Assembly (NCBI RefSeq): GCF_002934455.1
Contig: NZ_PTIR01000015.1
Location: 1 to 64,000, forward strand
Direction: 5' to 3'
Origin: Trinickia symbiotica
Lineage (GTDB): Bacteria > Pseudomonadota > Gammaproteobacteria > Burkholderiales > Burkholderiaceae
DNA length: 64,000 nt
Below the pieces are notes generated by a model, which saw only the letters and a list, made by a program, of their open reading frames with translations, had not been told where the DNA came from and ran no database searches. Positions 8,940 through 19,894 of the stretch are shown here, piece after piece. Within the stretch, counting starts at the first letter, position 1. Each line of letters opens with the position of its first letter. The translations under genes and the position numbers were made by a program.

Positions 8940-10244
8940 GTGACAACGATAGCTGACAAGCCTTCGCAGCAACAGGTCATAAAAGTTGCGGTCGCGAGCA
9001 TCATCGGGTCGATCATCGAGCAGTACGACTTTCTCGTCACCGGCATCATCGCGGCAACGGTCTGGGGCGGCGTTTTTTTCAAGCTGCCGAGCCTCGCGGC
9101 AGTCGCCGCCGCCATCGCCGTCTATGGCATCGGCATCGTCATCCGGCCCGTCGGCGCCTTCATCTTCGGCAACATCGCGGACCGTTACGGTCGCAAGGAC
9201 GCGATGGTCTATGCGCTGTTGCTGATGGGCGTCAGCACGCTCTTCATCGGGCTCACGCCGACCTACGACACGATCGGCGCCGCCGCGCCCATCTTGCTCA
9301 TCATCTTCCGGCTGGCCCAGGGCATCAGCTTCGGCGCCGAGTTTGGAACGGCATCGACATGGGTCGTCGAGCAAGCTGCGAACTCGAAGCGCCGCGCATT
9401 CTGGGGCGCCTGGGTCGGCTTTGCGATCCCCATCGGCCTGTTGCTCGGCTTCGGCTCGGTCATCTTCGTTCGCTCGCTGATGACCCCCGCGCAATTCACG
9501 GACTGGGGCTGGCGGATATTCTTCTATGTGGGCTTCGCCGTCGCGATCGTCGGCATCGTGATCCGCACGCGCACGATGGACAGTTTCGTGTTTGAACGCT
9601 TCAGGTCCGAGGAGACTTTGCTGAAAAGCCCGGCCGCGCGTGTCTGGAGCGAGATGCCGTTTCGCATCCTGCGCACTTCGCTCGTCAACGCAATGTTCGG
9701 CGGCGCATTCTTTCTCAGCTTCGTGTTCGGCACGAGCTACATGAAGGCGGTCGGCTTCGCGGGTACGGAGGCCGAGAGCATCGGCCTTATCGCCGCGGCT
9801 TCGATGCTCGTCTTCATGATCATCGGCTCCTTGCTCGCCGACGTGCTGAGCCGACGCGTGATCCTGCTCACGTCGGCCATCGTGCTGCTTGTCTGGGCGA
9901 TTCCCTACTTCTACCTGATCAATACGGCCAACTTCTGGCTCGCCGTGCTCGCCGAGGTCGTCGGTTTCGGCTTCGTCTTCGGGTTCGGCTACGGCGCCAT
10001 TCCAGCGTTCTATACGGAGAACTTCCCGACGCGCTATCGCGCGTCGGGTGCCAGCGCCGGCTATCAGGTTTCGCAAGTCTATGGCGGCGGATTGATTCCG
10101 ATCATCGCGGGTCTCATCCTTCGCGGCGTCGGCATTCACCGCGCATATATCTACATTGGGCTGTTCGTCATGGTCTATGCGCTGCTCGCAATCTTCGCGA
10201 TCCTGACGACACCGGACACGAAGGGCATCGACCTGGAAGCTTAG
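8940..10244 (+). CDS. tcuC: MFS tricarballylate/citrate-proton symporter
   Basis: A 434-residue major facilitator with about 12 transmembrane helices of the metabolite:H+ symporter group (citrate, alpha-ketoglutarate, proline/betaine). The conserved loop RPVGAFIFGNIADRYGRKDA between helices 2 and 3 is present. I chose GTG 8940 because GAGGAG (8928-8933) sits 6 nt before it; an upstream GTG at 8910 lacks this. It follows tcuB by 82 bp and should import the substrate for TcuA/TcuB. Confidence 0.85.
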   Translation: MTTIADKPSQQQVIKVAVASIIGSIIEQYDFLVTGIIAATVWGGVFFKLPSLAAVAAAIAVYGIGIVIRPVGAFIFGNIADRYGRKDAMVYALLLMGVSTLFIGLTPTYDTIGAAAPILLIIFRLAQGISFGAEFGTASTWVVEQAANSKRRAFWGAWVGFAIPIGLLLGFGSVIFVRSLMTPAQFTDWGWRIFFYVGFAVAIVGIVIRTRTMDSFVFERFRSEETLLKSPAARVWSEMPFRILRTSLVNAMFGGAFFLSFVFGTSYMKAVGFAGTEAESIGLIAAASMLVFMIIGSLLADVLSRRVILLTSAIVLLVWAIPYFYLINTANFWLAVLAEVVGFGFVFGFGYGAIPAFYTENFPTRYRASGASAGYQVSQVYGGGLIPIIAGLILRGVGIHRAYIYIGLFVMVYALLAIFAILTTPDTKGIDLEA

Positions 10245-10250
10245 TACCGC

Positions 10251-11141
10251 TCACTCCCGCAACCCATCCTGCCCCGGCGCGACGGATCCGAGCTCTGCCC
10301 CCGTCTCGGGATCCTTCGTCGGGTCCGATTTCAATCGGAGTTTCATCGCATCGAGCGCCGCCCTTTCGGAAGTATTCAGCTGTGAGGTGGCATGGCCATC
10401 GCCGCCATCGACAGCCGTGGGCGGATCGTCGACCAGCTCCAGGCCACGTCCCTCGTTCCACGGGCCCCGTTCCGGCGGTTCGCCTTGCGACATCTTGAAA
10501 TACGTGCTGGCAAAGCGCGGATCCGGCGCGAGCTTGCCCGGGGGGAAATTGCCGGCGATCGCATAGAGCGCCTTTTCGAACGACTTCTGATGCGACACCT
10601 CGCGCGTCATCAGAAAACCTAGCGCGTCGCGCACGCCCGCGTCGTCCGAAACGTTGATGAGGCGCTCATAGATGATCTTGGCGCGCGCCTCGGCGGCGAT
10701 ATTCGAGCGCAAATCCGCCGTCGGCTCGCCGATGGTATCGATATAGGCCGCCGTCCACGGCACGCCGGCCGAATTCGTCAACGGCGAGCCCGCGCCGTAA
10801 AGTACCTGCGTCACATGACTGTCATTACCGGCGCCGTGCAGCTTGCGGTATAGCTCGGCCTGGCCGTCGACCGCCTCGGCCATCTCGCCCTTGGCACCGC
10901 GATTCAGCATCGATACGAGCGATCCGATCACTTCGAGGTGGCTAAGCTCCTCGGTCGCGATGTCGAGCAGCATATCCTTTCGCCCGGGATCTTCCTCACT
11001 GATCGCCTGCGTGAAATATCTAATTGCCGCCGCCAACTCGCCCTGAGGTCCGCCGAACTGCTCGAGCAGCAGATTGGCGAGCCCGGGATTCGTCGAACCG
11101 ACGCGAACGGTGTACTGCAAACGCTTGTTGTGTACGAACAT
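10251..11141 (-). CDS. manganese (non-haem) catalase
   Basis: A 296-residue di-manganese catalase, which converts H2O2 to water and O2. Ferritin-like ligands are visible: E35 (GELAAAIRY), E65 and H68 (EELSHLE), E151 (AAEARAK) and H184 (REVSHQK). The C-terminal about 80 residues are polar, as in the family. The start is at the conserved MFVHNKRLQY. It converges with tcuC across 6 bp and is divergent from the PadR gene across 291 bp, so both share an intergenic region. Cytoplasmic; such catalases are often stress- or stationary-phase induced. Confidence 0.93.
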   Translation of the reverse strand: MFVHNKRLQYTVRVGSTNPGLANLLLEQFGGPQGELAAAIRYFTQAISEEDPGRKDMLLDIATEELSHLEVIGSLVSMLNRGAKGEMAEAVDGQAELYRKLHGAGNDSHVTQVLYGAGSPLTNSAGVPWTAAYIDTIGEPTADLRSNIAAEARAKIIYERLINVSDDAGVRDALGFLMTREVSHQKSFEKALYAIAGNFPPGKLAPDPRFASTYFKMSQGEPPERGPWNEGRGLELVDDPPTAVDGGDGHATSQLNTSERAALDAMKLRLKSDPTKDPETGAELGSVAPGQDGLRE

Positions 11142-11379
11142 GGGACCCTCTCCTGGTCGCTAAGACGGTGAAACGAAGACGTCGCGAACAAAGTCGCACG
11201 CTCGGCGCGCGCAACGAGCATTCCAGGGTGCGCCAGCTTATTTGCCACGACGTACTACGGCTGTCCCTCGCATTCGCGCCCTGTTGTCATCGGCGGTCTT
11301 GACGAGGGTACTCAACGTCGCGGACCGGATCGTACTTCGCTGGCACGTGGCGAGGCCATCGCATGAATTGCTTGACTGT

Positions 11380-11407
11380 ATATCTTTAGATATGTATCTT
11401 TAGATAC
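11380..11407. promoter_or_regulatory. twin palindromic operator before the PadR gene
   Basis: Two perfect 14-bp inverted repeats abut: ATATCT-TT-AGATAT (11380-11393) and GTATCT-TT-AGATAC (11394-11407). They share the core TATCTTTAGATA and end 13 bp before the ribosome binding site AAGGAGG (11421-11427). Position and symmetry fit autoregulation by the PadR protein encoded just downstream. Confidence 0.8.
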
Positions 11408-11432
11408 ACAATCTCCCATCAAGGAGGCCTCC

Positions 11433-12242
11433 ATGAGGCATGGTCATCCTGGCCGTTACACGGACTTCGCCGAGTTCGGCGGCATCGGCGAATTCCCCGC
11501 CCGCGCTCGCGAGCACTTCTTTCATCGCCTGCATCGCGCATTTCACGAGGGGCGCGCGGGTACCGCGTTTGAGGAGGCCTGGTGGCGCCACGGCCTGCGC
11601 TACGCGATCGGCCGGCATCGTCATCGCCACGGCCGCGGCGGAGCGTTTTGGGGCGGGCGCGGCGAACACGGCTTCGGCGACGATGAAGGCTTCACGCGCG
11701 GCCGCAAATTTACGGGCGAGGATCTGCAGTTGATGCTGCTTGCGCTGATCGCCGAGGAGCCGCGTCACGGCTACGAGCTCATCAAGGCGCTCGAAGCGCG
11801 TTCGAACGGTTTTTATGCGCCGAGCCCGGGCATGGTGTACCCGGCCCTCACTTATCTCGAAGAGCTCGCGTATGTCACGGTCCAACAGGAAGGCAATCGC
11901 AAGCGATACGAGATCGCCGAGGCCGGCCGCGAGTACCTCGACAAGCATCGCGATCAGGTCGATTTGATCCTTGCGAAGCTCAGCTTCGTCGCGAGCAAGA
12001 TGGAATCGATGCGGCGCGCGTATGCCGCCTCGGCCGAGGCCGATGAGGGAGGCTTCGGCGGCGAAGGCGGCCGCTGGCATCCCAAGCTCGTACAGGCGCG
12101 TTACGCGTTGAAGCTCGCTGTCATTCGCCACGCTGATGCGGACGAAGCCGAACAGCGGCGCATCGCCGAAATCCTGTTGCGGGCCGCCGCCGAAATCGAA
12201 GGCAATGCGCGCGGGCCCGCCGGAGAGAAAGCACCTGCCTGA
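11433..12242 (+). CDS. PadR-family regulator with His/Gly-rich N-terminus (YqjI-like)
   Basis: A 269-residue protein. Residues 1-90 are rich in His, Gly and Arg (RHRHRHGRGG, HFFHRLHRAFH); residues about 91-175 are a PadR winged helix (LMLLALIAEEPRHGYELIKAL, then SPGMVYPALTYLEELAYV); the rest is helical and probably dimerises. The plan matches E. coli YqjI, whose His-rich extension binds nickel and releases the repressor. Metal sensing here is inferred from that likeness. AAGGAGG lies 5 nt before the ATG. The twin palindrome upstream is the likely operator, and an MFS exporter follows by 94 bp as a likely target. Confidence 0.85.
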   Translation: MRHGHPGRYTDFAEFGGIGEFPARAREHFFHRLHRAFHEGRAGTAFEEAWWRHGLRYAIGRHRHRHGRGGAFWGGRGEHGFGDDEGFTRGRKFTGEDLQLMLLALIAEEPRHGYELIKALEARSNGFYAPSPGMVYPALTYLEELAYVTVQQEGNRKRYEIAEAGREYLDKHRDQVDLILAKLSFVASKMESMRRAYAASAEADEGGFGGEGGRWHPKLVQARYALKLAVIRHADADEAEQRRIAEILLRAAAEIEGNARGPAGEKAPA

Positions 12243-12260
12243 TCGGCACTTTGCCGCACG

Positions 12261-12288
12261 CGGCCGGATGCGCAAGCGCATGCGGCCG
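12261..12288 (+). terminator. GC hairpin between padR-like gene and MFS gene
   Basis: A 13-bp stem with one mismatch (12261-12273 with 12276-12288) and a 2-nt loop, followed by AATTTT. It may attenuate or partly terminate transcription between the regulator and the transporter. Confidence 0.4.
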
Positions 12289-12335
12289 AATTTTCGCAGT
12301 GAATCGGCCAACGCCGAAAATAAGGACGCCAACGA

Positions 12336-13610
12336 ATGTATGCACTGCTTCCCGCCCGCGAGCGGCGTTTGATCTGGGTGCTGGCCCTGGTCCAGTTCAC
12401 GATCATCATGGACTTCATGGTGATGATGCCGCTCGGCCCACAGATCATGTCGGCATTTCGGATCACCCCGGCCGCATTCGCGGCCGCCGTCTCCGCTTAC
12501 TCGTGGTGCTCGGGGCTGTCTGGCCTATTCGCCGCGACCTACATCGATCGCTTCGACCGGCGCCGGCTGTTGCTGACGGTCTATGCGCTTTTCGCGCTTT
12601 CGAACTTGGCCTGTGCGATGGCAACGAGTTACCCGCTGTTGCTCGTGAGCCGTGCGTTCGCCGGCATCACGGGCGGCGTCCTGGGCGCAGGTGTGATGGC
12701 GATCGTGGCCGACGTAGTACCCGTCGCGCGGCGCGGCGCCGCCACCGGTGTCATCATGACTTCCTTTTCGCTGGCGGCCATCGCCGGTGTGCCGGCCGGC
12801 GTCCTGCTCGGCGCGCATCACGGTTGGGCTGCGCCGTTCTGGCTGCTCGCCGCGCTCAGTGCCGCGATAGGCTGTCTCGCCGCTGCCGTCGTGCCGTCGC
12901 TCGCCGAGCACTTGCGAGTGCGCCCGCCCGCTGTGTCCGAAGCACTTCCCGCTCTCTGGCGCATGCTCACGCGTACCCGCCACGTCAAAGCGTTCACGCT
13001 CACGTTTTTGATGATGCTCGCGCACATGCTCGTGATCCCGTTCATCTCGCCGATGCTGGTGGCGAACCATGGCGTGCCGCCGGGCCAGATTTCGTGGCTT
13101 TACATGGCCGGCGGCGCGGCGACGTTCTTCACATCCCGTGCCGTCGGTAGACTTGCGGATCGCATCGGTCACCGGCTCGTCTTCAGGATCTTCGGCGTCC
13201 TCGCGATGGTGCCCATGCTCGTCATGACCCATCTGCCCGCCGTGCCGTTCGCCATCATGGTGCCGTTCTTCGCACTTTTCATGGTGATTGGATCGGGTCG
13301 CATGATCCCGATGCAAGCCATTCTCACGACCGTGCCGGAGCCCACCGAGCGTGGCGCCTTCCTGAGCGCTAACGGTGCCGTGCAGGCGCTCGGCACGGGC
13401 TGCGGTGCCTGGATCGGCGGTCTGCTGCTATCGACAGACACGGCTGGGCACGTGCTCGGCTATGGGACGAACGGCTGGCTCTCCGTATCGATTGCAGCGC
13501 TTGCGCTCGTGTGGATCGGCCGCGTCACGAGCGCGCCGACGGCGCGCGAGCCATCGCGTGCCGTCACGAGCGTCGCCGCGAACGAAGAGAAACTCGTCCC
13601 CGAGGGCTGA
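12336..13610 (+). CDS. MFS transporter, DHA1-type exporter
   Basis: A 424-residue major facilitator with 12 predicted helices. Motif A-like loop YIDRFDRRRLLL lies between helices 2 and 3 (about 68-80) and a GGVLGAGVMAIVADVVP helix-4/5 region follows. Such proteins usually export small molecules, drugs or sugars. It lies behind the PadR-type regulator on the same strand and is probably controlled by it. Substrate unknown; a metal chelate or siderophore is possible but unproven. Confidence 0.8.
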   Translation: MYALLPARERRLIWVLALVQFTIIMDFMVMMPLGPQIMSAFRITPAAFAAAVSAYSWCSGLSGLFAATYIDRFDRRRLLLTVYALFALSNLACAMATSYPLLLVSRAFAGITGGVLGAGVMAIVADVVPVARRGAATGVIMTSFSLAAIAGVPAGVLLGAHHGWAAPFWLLAALSAAIGCLAAAVVPSLAEHLRVRPPAVSEALPALWRMLTRTRHVKAFTLTFLMMLAHMLVIPFISPMLVANHGVPPGQISWLYMAGGAATFFTSRAVGRLADRIGHRLVFRIFGVLAMVPMLVMTHLPAVPFAIMVPFFALFMVIGSGRMIPMQAILTTVPEPTERGAFLSANGAVQALGTGCGAWIGGLLLSTDTAGHVLGYGTNGWLSVSIAALALVWIGRVTSAPTAREPSRAVTSVAANEEKLVPEG

Positions 13611-13628
13611 CGGGCCGCCGCCCTCCCG

Positions 13629-16600
13629 TCAAGCCACGTGCATCGGCTCATCCGCCCGCTCGGTGCGCGCGAGCACCGGCGCGAGCGCCCCGCCGGTGTG
13701 GCTTTCCGGCACTTCGACGAGCGCCTCGGGATCCGTCGCCGCGACGACGGTCCCGCCGCCCGCTCCGCCTTCGGGCCCGAGGTCGATGATCCAGTCCGCC
13801 TCGGCGATCACATCGAGATCGTGCTCGATGACGATCACGCTATGCCCCGCATCGACGAGCCTGTGCAGCACGCGGATGAGGCGCGCGACATCGGCCATAT
13901 GAAGACCTACCGTCGGCTCGTCGAGCACATAGAGCGTGTGCGGCGCTTTCTGCCCGCGCCTCGTCACGTCGTCGCGCACCTTCGCGAGCTCGGTGACGAG
14001 CTTGATGCGCTGTGCCTCGCCGCCCGAGAGCGTCGGCGAGGGCTGGCCCAGCGTCAAATAACCGAGCCCGACATCCTTCATCAGCTGCAGCGGATGCGCG
14101 ACGCTCGGCATCGACGCGAAGAACTCGACGGCCTCGTCGATCTCCATCGTCAGCACGTCACCGATATTCTTCCCTCGCCAAGTGACGGCGAGCGTCTCGG
14201 GGTTGAAGCGCTGACCGTGGCAAACGTCGCACGGCACTTTCACGTCCGGCAGGAAGCTCATGCCGATCGTGCGCACGCCCTGCCCTTCGCATGCCGGACA
14301 GCGGCCTTCCCCCGTGTTGAACGAAAAGCGCGATGCCGCGTAGCCTCGCGCCCGGGCCTCGAGCGTATCGGCGAAAAGCTTGCGGATCGTGTCCCAGACG
14401 CCGATATAGGTCGCCGGGCACGAGCGCGGCGTCTTGCCGATCGGCGTTTGATCGACCTCCAGCACGCGGTCGATCGCCTCCCACCCGGAAATCGACCGGC
14501 AGCCCTGCCAACGATGCTCGACGACGAGCGGTGCGGAAGAGGCGCGCGCTTGCCATCCCGAGCGGCGGGCCGGCTGCGCCGGCTGACTCGTTTGCGCAGC
14601 GCTGCCCTGCGCATTGCGGCGCGCACGGCGCGTGGCCGGCGACGACATCACCGAGCGGCCAACGGCGTCGAGCAGATTCGTCATCAGCACATCGCGCGCG
14701 AGCGTCGATTTGCCGGAACCCGACACGCCCGTGACGGCGACCAGCCGCGCGAGGGGGATGTCGACTGTCACATCGCGCAGGTTATGCAAGTGGGCACCGT
14801 GGATGGTCATCCATTGCTCGGGTACGGCGAGCCCATCGGCCGCGCCGGCAGTCGGCTTCGCTGCGGCTCCGTTGCGGCGGCTTCCATTCCCGGTCGCCTT
14901 CGTTGCGGTACTGCTGGCCGCCGGCCGAACCGCTCTGCGCGGCTGCAGTGGATGCACAATAGGCCGCGCGAGGAACCGCCCCGTCACCGAGTCGGACTGC
15001 GCGGCGAGGACACTGACGTCGCCCTCGGCCACGAGGCGCCCTCCACGCTTGCCGGCACCCGGACCAATATCGATGATGTGATCGGCGCGGCGAATCGTGT
15101 CTTCGTCATGCTCGACGACGACGAGCGTGTTGCCCTTGTCGCCGAGCTGGCGCAATGCGTCGAGGAGGATGCGGTTGTCGCGCGGGTGCAAGCCGATCGT
15201 CGGCTCATCGAGCACGTAGCAGACGCCCTGCAGATTGCTGCCGAGCTGCGCGGCAAGGCGAATCCGCTGCGCCTCTCCGCCCGATAGACTCGGCGCCGCG
15301 CGATCGAGGCTCAGATAGCCGAGCCCCACCTCCTCCAGGAAGCGCAGGCGGCTGGCGATCTCGCTCACGACATCGCGCGCGATCTGCGCATCGCGGCCGC
15401 CAAGCTCGAGCGCGTCGATCCAGCGGCGTGTCTCGGCCACCGTCAAACGGCCCACGTCGACGATCGCGCGTCCGTCGAACGTCACGGCGCGCGCCACGGC
15501 GTTGAGCCGCGTGCCGTCGCACTCGGGACACGGCGTTTCGCCGACATCTTCGGGCTCGAACTCGTCGGCCGGCAGTGTCTGCTCGCGGCCGCGGCCGTCG
15601 TCGGCGAAGGTCGTGTCGTCGAAGGCGGCGCGCTGCTCGCGCGTCAGTTTGAGGCCCGTGCCGACGCAGCTCTCGCACCAGCCGTGCTTGCTGTTGTAGG
15701 AGAACATGCGCGGATCGAGCTCGGGATAGCTCGTGCCGCACACGGGGCACGCGCGCTTCACCGACAGTACCTGCAGCGCGCCGACATGGCTATGCGGGCG
15801 GCCATCCGCCAGCGTTTCGGCAAGGCCGTCGAGCGGCGCGAGCAGGTGCATGACGCCCTTGCCGATTTCGAGCGCCTGGTCCAGCGCATGGCGCAATTCG
15901 GCTTCGCGATCGGCGGAAATGACGAGATCGGCGACGGGCAGTTCGATAGTGTGCTCGCGAAACCGTTCGAGCCGCGGCCACGGATCGACGGGGATGAATT
16001 CGCCGTCCACGCGCAAATGGGTATGTCCGCGTGCCTTCGCCCACTTCGCCAGATCGGTATAGACGCCCTTGCGGTTGACGACGAGCGGCGCGAGGAATCC
16101 AACGTGCTGGCCGGCATAGTCGCGCAACAATTGCGCCGCGATCGACTCGACGCTTTGCGGCGTCACGGCGGCGCCATCGTGCACGCAGTGCTGCACGCCG
16201 AGCTTCACGTAGAGCAGGCGCAGGAAGTGCCAGACTTCGGAGGTCGTCGCGACGGTGCTCTTTCTGCCGCCGCGCGAAAGGCGCTGCTCGATTGCCACCG
16301 TCGGGGGAATGCCGTAGACGGCATCCACTTCGGGCCTCCCCGCCGGCTGCACGATCGAGCGCGCGTACGCATTGAGCGATTCGAGGTAACGGCGCTGCCC
16401 TTCGTGAAAGAGAATGTCGAAAGCCAACGTCGACTTGCCCGAGCCAGAGACGCCCGTCACGACGCTGAATTTGCCGTGCGGAATGTCGACATCGAGCGCT
16501 TTGAGGTTGTGCTCGCGCGCATTGACGATGCGAATGGCGTCCTCGCCTTCGATTGCGCGCCATGCGCGCGCAGCCGTCAGTGCCGACTGAAGGGGCACGC

Positions 16601-19600
16601 CCGCATCGGGCTCGCGGGACGTCCCCGCGGCCGCGCCGAGCGCCTCGTCGTATTGAAGCAGCGCCTGGCCGGTATGCGAGGCGACGCATGCCTTCACCTC
16701 GTCGACGGTGCCGGCAACGACGATCCGCCCGCCGCCATCGCCGCCTTCGGGGCCGAGATCGACGATCCAATCGGCGGACCGCACGACATCGAGGTTGTGC
16801 TCGATCACGAGCAGCGAATGCCCGCGCGCGAGGAGCTTGCCGAACGCGCGCATGAGCTTCGCGATATCGTCGAAGTGCAGACCCGTCGTCGGCTCGTCGA
16901 ACATGAAAAGCCGCCCGCCCGGCGCGCGTGCGCGTCCGCCATTGCCCGGTTTCACGGACGTTTCGGCCAGGAAACCCGCGAGCTTGAGCCGCTGCGCCTC
17001 GCCGCCCGATAACGTCGGCACGGGCTGCCCAAGCTTCACGTACTCGAGCCCTACGTCGACGATCGGCTGCAGCACGCGCAGCACCTCGGCATCGCCGGCA
17101 AAAAGCACGACCGCTTCGCTGACCGTCAGTTCGAGCACATCGGCAACCGACAGCGCGCGCGCCGGATGGCCGCGCTCGATCGTGACCTCGAGCACCTCAG
17201 CGCGATAGCGGCGCCCGTCGCAGTCGGGGCAGCGCAGGTAGACATCCGAGAGGAACTGCATCTCGATGTGCTCGAAGCCCGAGCCGCCGCAGGTCGGGCA
17301 GCGCCCGTCGCCGCTATTGAAACTGAACGTGCCGGCCGTATAGCCGCGTTGCTGGGCGAGCGGCGCCTTTGCGAACAGCTTGCGGATTTCGTCGAATGCG
17401 CCGACGTAGCTCGCCGGGTTCGAGCGCGCCGTTTTGCCGATCGGCGACTGATCGACGAAGACGGCGTCCTCGATCAGGTCCGCGCCGACGAGACCGCGGT
17501 GGGCACCCGGCGTCTCGGTCGCCTGTCCGAGCTGGCGCGCGAGCGCCGGATAGAGCACGTCCTGGATCAACGTCGATTTGCCCGAGCCCGATACGCCCGT
17601 CACGCAAACGAGCCGCGCAAGCGGTATCTCCACCGTCACGTCGCGCAAGTTGTGCTCGCTCGCGCCTTCGAGCAAGAGGCGAGGCGTCGTCGCATCGACG
17701 GGGCGCGCGGCCCAATGCGTCGCATCGGCGACGTGCTTGCGGCCGCCGAGGTAGTCGCCCGTCAATGTCGGTGCCGTGCGAATATCGGCGGGCGTGCCAT
17801 CATAGACGATCGTCCCGCCGCGTTCGCCGGGGCCCGGCCCCATGTCGATCAGGCGATCGGCCGCGAGCATGACCGAAGGATCGTGCTCCACGACGACGAG
17901 CGTATTGCCCGCATCGCGCAAGCGGCGCATCGCCTCGACAATTCGATTCAAGTCGCGCGGATGCAGTCCGATGCTCGGCTCGTCGAGCACGAACAGCGTC
18001 TTCGTCAGCGACGTGCCGAGCGCCGTCGTCAGATTGATCCGCTGCACTTCCCCGCCCGAAAGCGTGCGGCTCTGACGATCGAGCGTCAGATAGCCGAGCC
18101 CCACGTCGCACAAATATCTGAGGCGCGTGCGAACCTCGGCGATCAAGAGCTTCAGCGCGTCGTCGAGCAGTGCGCTAGGCAGGGTCAGCGCGTCGAAGAA
18201 CTGGCGGATCCGCTCGATCGGCAACAGCATCAGGTCGTGCACGGTCAAGCCCGGCAGCGCTTCGAGCTGCGCGCGCGTCCAGGCCACGCCGCGCGGCATG
18301 AAGCGCGATGCGGGCGCCAGCACCGCGTCGGCGTTGTCCTTCGTGCCGAGGCGCCAGAGCAGCGACTCCGTCTTCAGCCGCGCACCGCCGCAGGTTTCGC
18401 ACGGCGTATAGCTGCGATATTTCGAAAGCAGCACGCGGATGTGCATCTTGTACGCCTTCGACTCGAGGTAGCCGAAGAAGCGGCGCACGCCATACCATTG
18501 CCGTTGCCAATCCCCATCCCAATCGGGTGAGCCGTTGATCACCCAGTCCCGCTCGGCCTCCGTGAGTTCCGACCAGGGCACGCCGGCCCGTATACGTGCG
18601 CGAGCCGCATAGCGCATCAGGTCGTCCTGGCACTCCTTCCAGGCAGGCGTCTGCATCGGCTTGATCGCGCCGCCCGCGAGCGTCTTGCGCGCATCGGGAA
18701 TCACGAGCCCGAGGTCGACGCCGATCACGCGGCCGAAGCCGCGGCATGCATCGCAGGCGCCATAGGCGGAATTGAACGAGAACAGGCCCGGCTGCGGGTC
18801 CGCATAACGGAGATCGCTGTCGGGGCAATGCAGGCCGGTCGAAAAGCGCCAGATTCGCGGCTCGGCTGCTTGCTGCGAACCGGGATCCGCAACGCTGGGC
18901 GTTGCGGGCCTCTCGGAGACTTCAGGCGTTTCGGGGAGGACGTAGACGTTGACGCGCCCCGTGCCCCGTTTCAGAGACGCTTCGATCGCTTCCACGACGC
19001 GCACCTTCTCCGTGCGCTGCAGCCGGAACCGGTCGGCCACGACATCGAGCACTTTGCGCACGCCGCTCGCCGAGCGCTGCTCGCGCTCGGCCTGCACGCG
19101 CGTATAGCCGCTCGCCGAAAGCCATTCGCCGATCTCGTCGGCGCTCGCGTTCTCCGGCAGCTCAACAGGAAACGTGACGACGAGGCGCGGGTCGCCCTGG
19201 GCCGTGCGCGCCGCGAGCTCCGCGTAGATCGTTTCGGGCGTGTCGTGACGCACGGGCTCGGCGGTCTGCTTGTCGAAAAGCTGCGCGGCGCGCGCGTAAA
19301 GCAGCTTCAGGTGATCGTTGAGCTCCGTCATCGTGCCGACCGTCGAACGGGAGCTTCGCACGGGGTTCGTCTGGTCGATGGCGATTGCGGGCGGCACGCC
19401 GTCCACGCGATCGACCTGCGGCCTGTCCATCCGGTCGAGGAACTGGCGCGCGTAGGCGCTGAACGTCTCGACATAACGGCGCTGCCCTTCGGCATAGAGC
19501 GTATCGAAAACGAGGCTCGATTTGCCCGAGCCCGACGGCCCCGTCACGACGGCCATCTCGCCCGTGCGAAGGTCGAGGTCGATATTTTTAAGATTGTGCT

Positions 19601-19637
19601 GGCGAGCTCCGCGGATGCGGATCACTCCGGAAGTCAT
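13629..19637 (-). CDS. uvrA: double-length UvrA-like excinuclease ABC ATPase
   Basis: A 2002-residue protein, twice the usual 940 of UvrA: two complete UvrA units in one chain. Four Walker A motifs appear at about residues 33 (GPSGSGKSS), 678, 1059 and 1632 (GVSGSGKST), and four LSGGE signatures at about 524, 877, 1452 and 1870. Zn-binding CxxC pairs occur ([13 protein letters not shown]...[16 protein letters not shown]). UvrA acts as a dimer that loads UvrB at bulky DNA lesions; a tandem fusion could work as an intramolecular dimer. ATG 19637 is chosen for AGAGGA upstream and because the protein then starts directly at the UvrA N-terminus. Double UvrA proteins are known from Burkholderia; the single-copy uvrA of the chromosome may lie elsewhere. 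Confidence 0.93.
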   Translation of the reverse strand: MTSGVIRIRGARQHNLKNIDLDLRTGEMAVVTGPSGSGKSSLVFDTLYAEGQRRYVETFSAYARQFLDRMDRPQVDRVDGVPPAIAIDQTNPVRSSRSTVGTMTELNDHLKLLYARAAQLFDKQTAEPVRHDTPETIYAELAARTAQGDPRLVVTFPVELPENASADEIGEWLSASGYTRVQAEREQRSASGVRKVLDVVADRFRLQRTEKVRVVEAIEASLKRGTGRVNVYVLPETPEVSERPATPSVADPGSQQAAEPRIWRFSTGLHCPDSDLRYADPQPGLFSFNSAYGACDACRGFGRVIGVDLGLVIPDARKTLAGGAIKPMQTPAWKECQDDLMRYAARARIRAGVPWSELTEAERDWVINGSPDWDGDWQRQWYGVRRFFGYLESKAYKMHIRVLLSKYRSYTPCETCGGARLKTESLLWRLGTKDNADAVLAPASRFMPRGVAWTRAQLEALPGLTVHDLMLLPIERIRQFFDALTLPSALLDDALKLLIAEVRTRLRYLCDVGLGYLTLDRQSRTLSGGEVQRINLTTALGTSLTKTLFVLDEPSIGLHPRDLNRIVEAMRRLRDAGNTLVVVEHDPSVMLAADRLIDMGPGPGERGGTIVYDGTPADIRTAPTLTGDYLGGRKHVADATHWAARPVDATTPRLLLEGASEHNLRDVTVEIPLARLVCVTGVSGSGKSTLIQDVLYPALARQLGQATETPGAHRGLVGADLIEDAVFVDQSPIGKTARSNPASYVGAFDEIRKLFAKAPLAQQRGYTAGTFSFNSGDGRCPTCGGSGFEHIEMQFLSDVYLRCPDCDGRRYRAEVLEVTIERGHPARALSVADVLELTVSEAVVLFAGDAEVLRVLQPIVDVGLEYVKLGQPVPTLSGGEAQRLKLAGFLAETSVKPGNGGRARAPGGRLFMFDEPTTGLHFDDIAKLMRAFGKLLARGHSLLVIEHNLDVVRSADWIVDLGPEGGDGGGRIVVAGTVDEVKACVASHTGQALLQYDEALGAAAGTSREPDAGVPLQSALTAARAWRAIEGEDAIRIVNAREHNLKALDVDIPHGKFSVVTGVSGSGKSTLAFDILFHEGQRRYLESLNAYARSIVQPAGRPEVDAVYGIPPTVAIEQRLSRGGRKSTVATTSEVWHFLRLLYVKLGVQHCVHDGAAVTPQSVESIAAQLLRDYAGQHVGFLAPLVVNRKGVYTDLAKWAKARGHTHLRVDGEFIPVDPWPRLERFREHTIELPVADLVISADREAELRHALDQALEIGKGVMHLLAPLDGLAETLADGRPHSHVGALQVLSVKRACPVCGTSYPELDPRMFSYNSKHGWCESCVGTGLKLTREQRAAFDDTTFADDGRGREQTLPADEFEPEDVGETPCPECDGTRLNAVARAVTFDGRAIVDVGRLTVAETRRWIDALELGGRDAQIARDVVSEIASRLRFLEEVGLGYLSLDRAAPSLSGGEAQRIRLAAQLGSNLQGVCYVLDEPTIGLHPRDNRILLDALRQLGDKGNTLVVVEHDEDTIRRADHIIDIGPGAGKRGGRLVAEGDVSVLAAQSDSVTGRFLARPIVHPLQPRRAVRPAASSTATKATGNGSRRNGAAAKPTAGAADGLAVPEQWMTIHGAHLHNLRDVTVDIPLARLVAVTGVSGSGKSTLARDVLMTNLLDAVGRSVMSSPATRRARRNAQGSAAQTSQPAQPARRSGWQARASSAPLVVEHRWQGCRSISGWEAIDRVLEVDQTPIGKTPRSCPATYIGVWDTIRKLFADTLEARARGYAASRFSFNTGEGRCPACEGQGVRTIGMSFLPDVKVPCDVCHGQRFNPETLAVTWRGKNIGDVLTMEIDEAVEFFASMPSVAHPLQLMKDVGLGYLTLGQPSPTLSGGEAQRIKLVTELAKVRDDVTRRGQKAPHTLYVLDEPTVGLHMADVARLIRVLHRLVDAGHSVIVIEHDLDVIAEADWIIDLGPEGGAGGGTVVAATDPEALVEVPESHTGGALAPVLARTERADEPMHVA

Positions 19638-19711
19638 GGGTTTTCCTCTTGTACGGCTAGTACGGCCGGGCGCTTCGGTACGCTCGGCCAAGCGGCTCGC
19701 GCGCCATTTTT

Positions 19712-19739
19712 GAGATAAAACGGCGCATCAGGGCTGCAA
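19712..19739 (-). promoter_or_regulatory. possible uvrA promoter
   Basis: On the minus strand TTGCAG (19734-19739) and TATCTC (19712-19717) are separated by 16 bp upstream of uvrA. No LexA box (CTGT-N8-ACAG) is visible nearby. Confidence 0.3.
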
Positions 19740-19894
19740 TGATAGTCCCGCGCGAACGGGCGCGCCGCATCGCGACTCGACGTTTCGTCGTTTATTTCGG
19801 GAGCGAGTCCGCGCCCGCATTCACCGCATCGATTGGTCGGCCGATGCGGCTAATGGCGCGCTGCTGACAGTCGGGGAGCGGGAGCTGTTTATTT

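Noticed and set aside
8703..10139. A 478-residue open frame antisense to tcuC
   Set aside because: Composition is dominated by Asp, Arg, Glu and His in antisense fashion; the transporter helices are on the other strand.
12251..13150. A 299-residue frame overlapping the MFS gene on the same strand
   Set aside because: Out of frame with the transporter and Arg-rich without any domain; a shadow frame.
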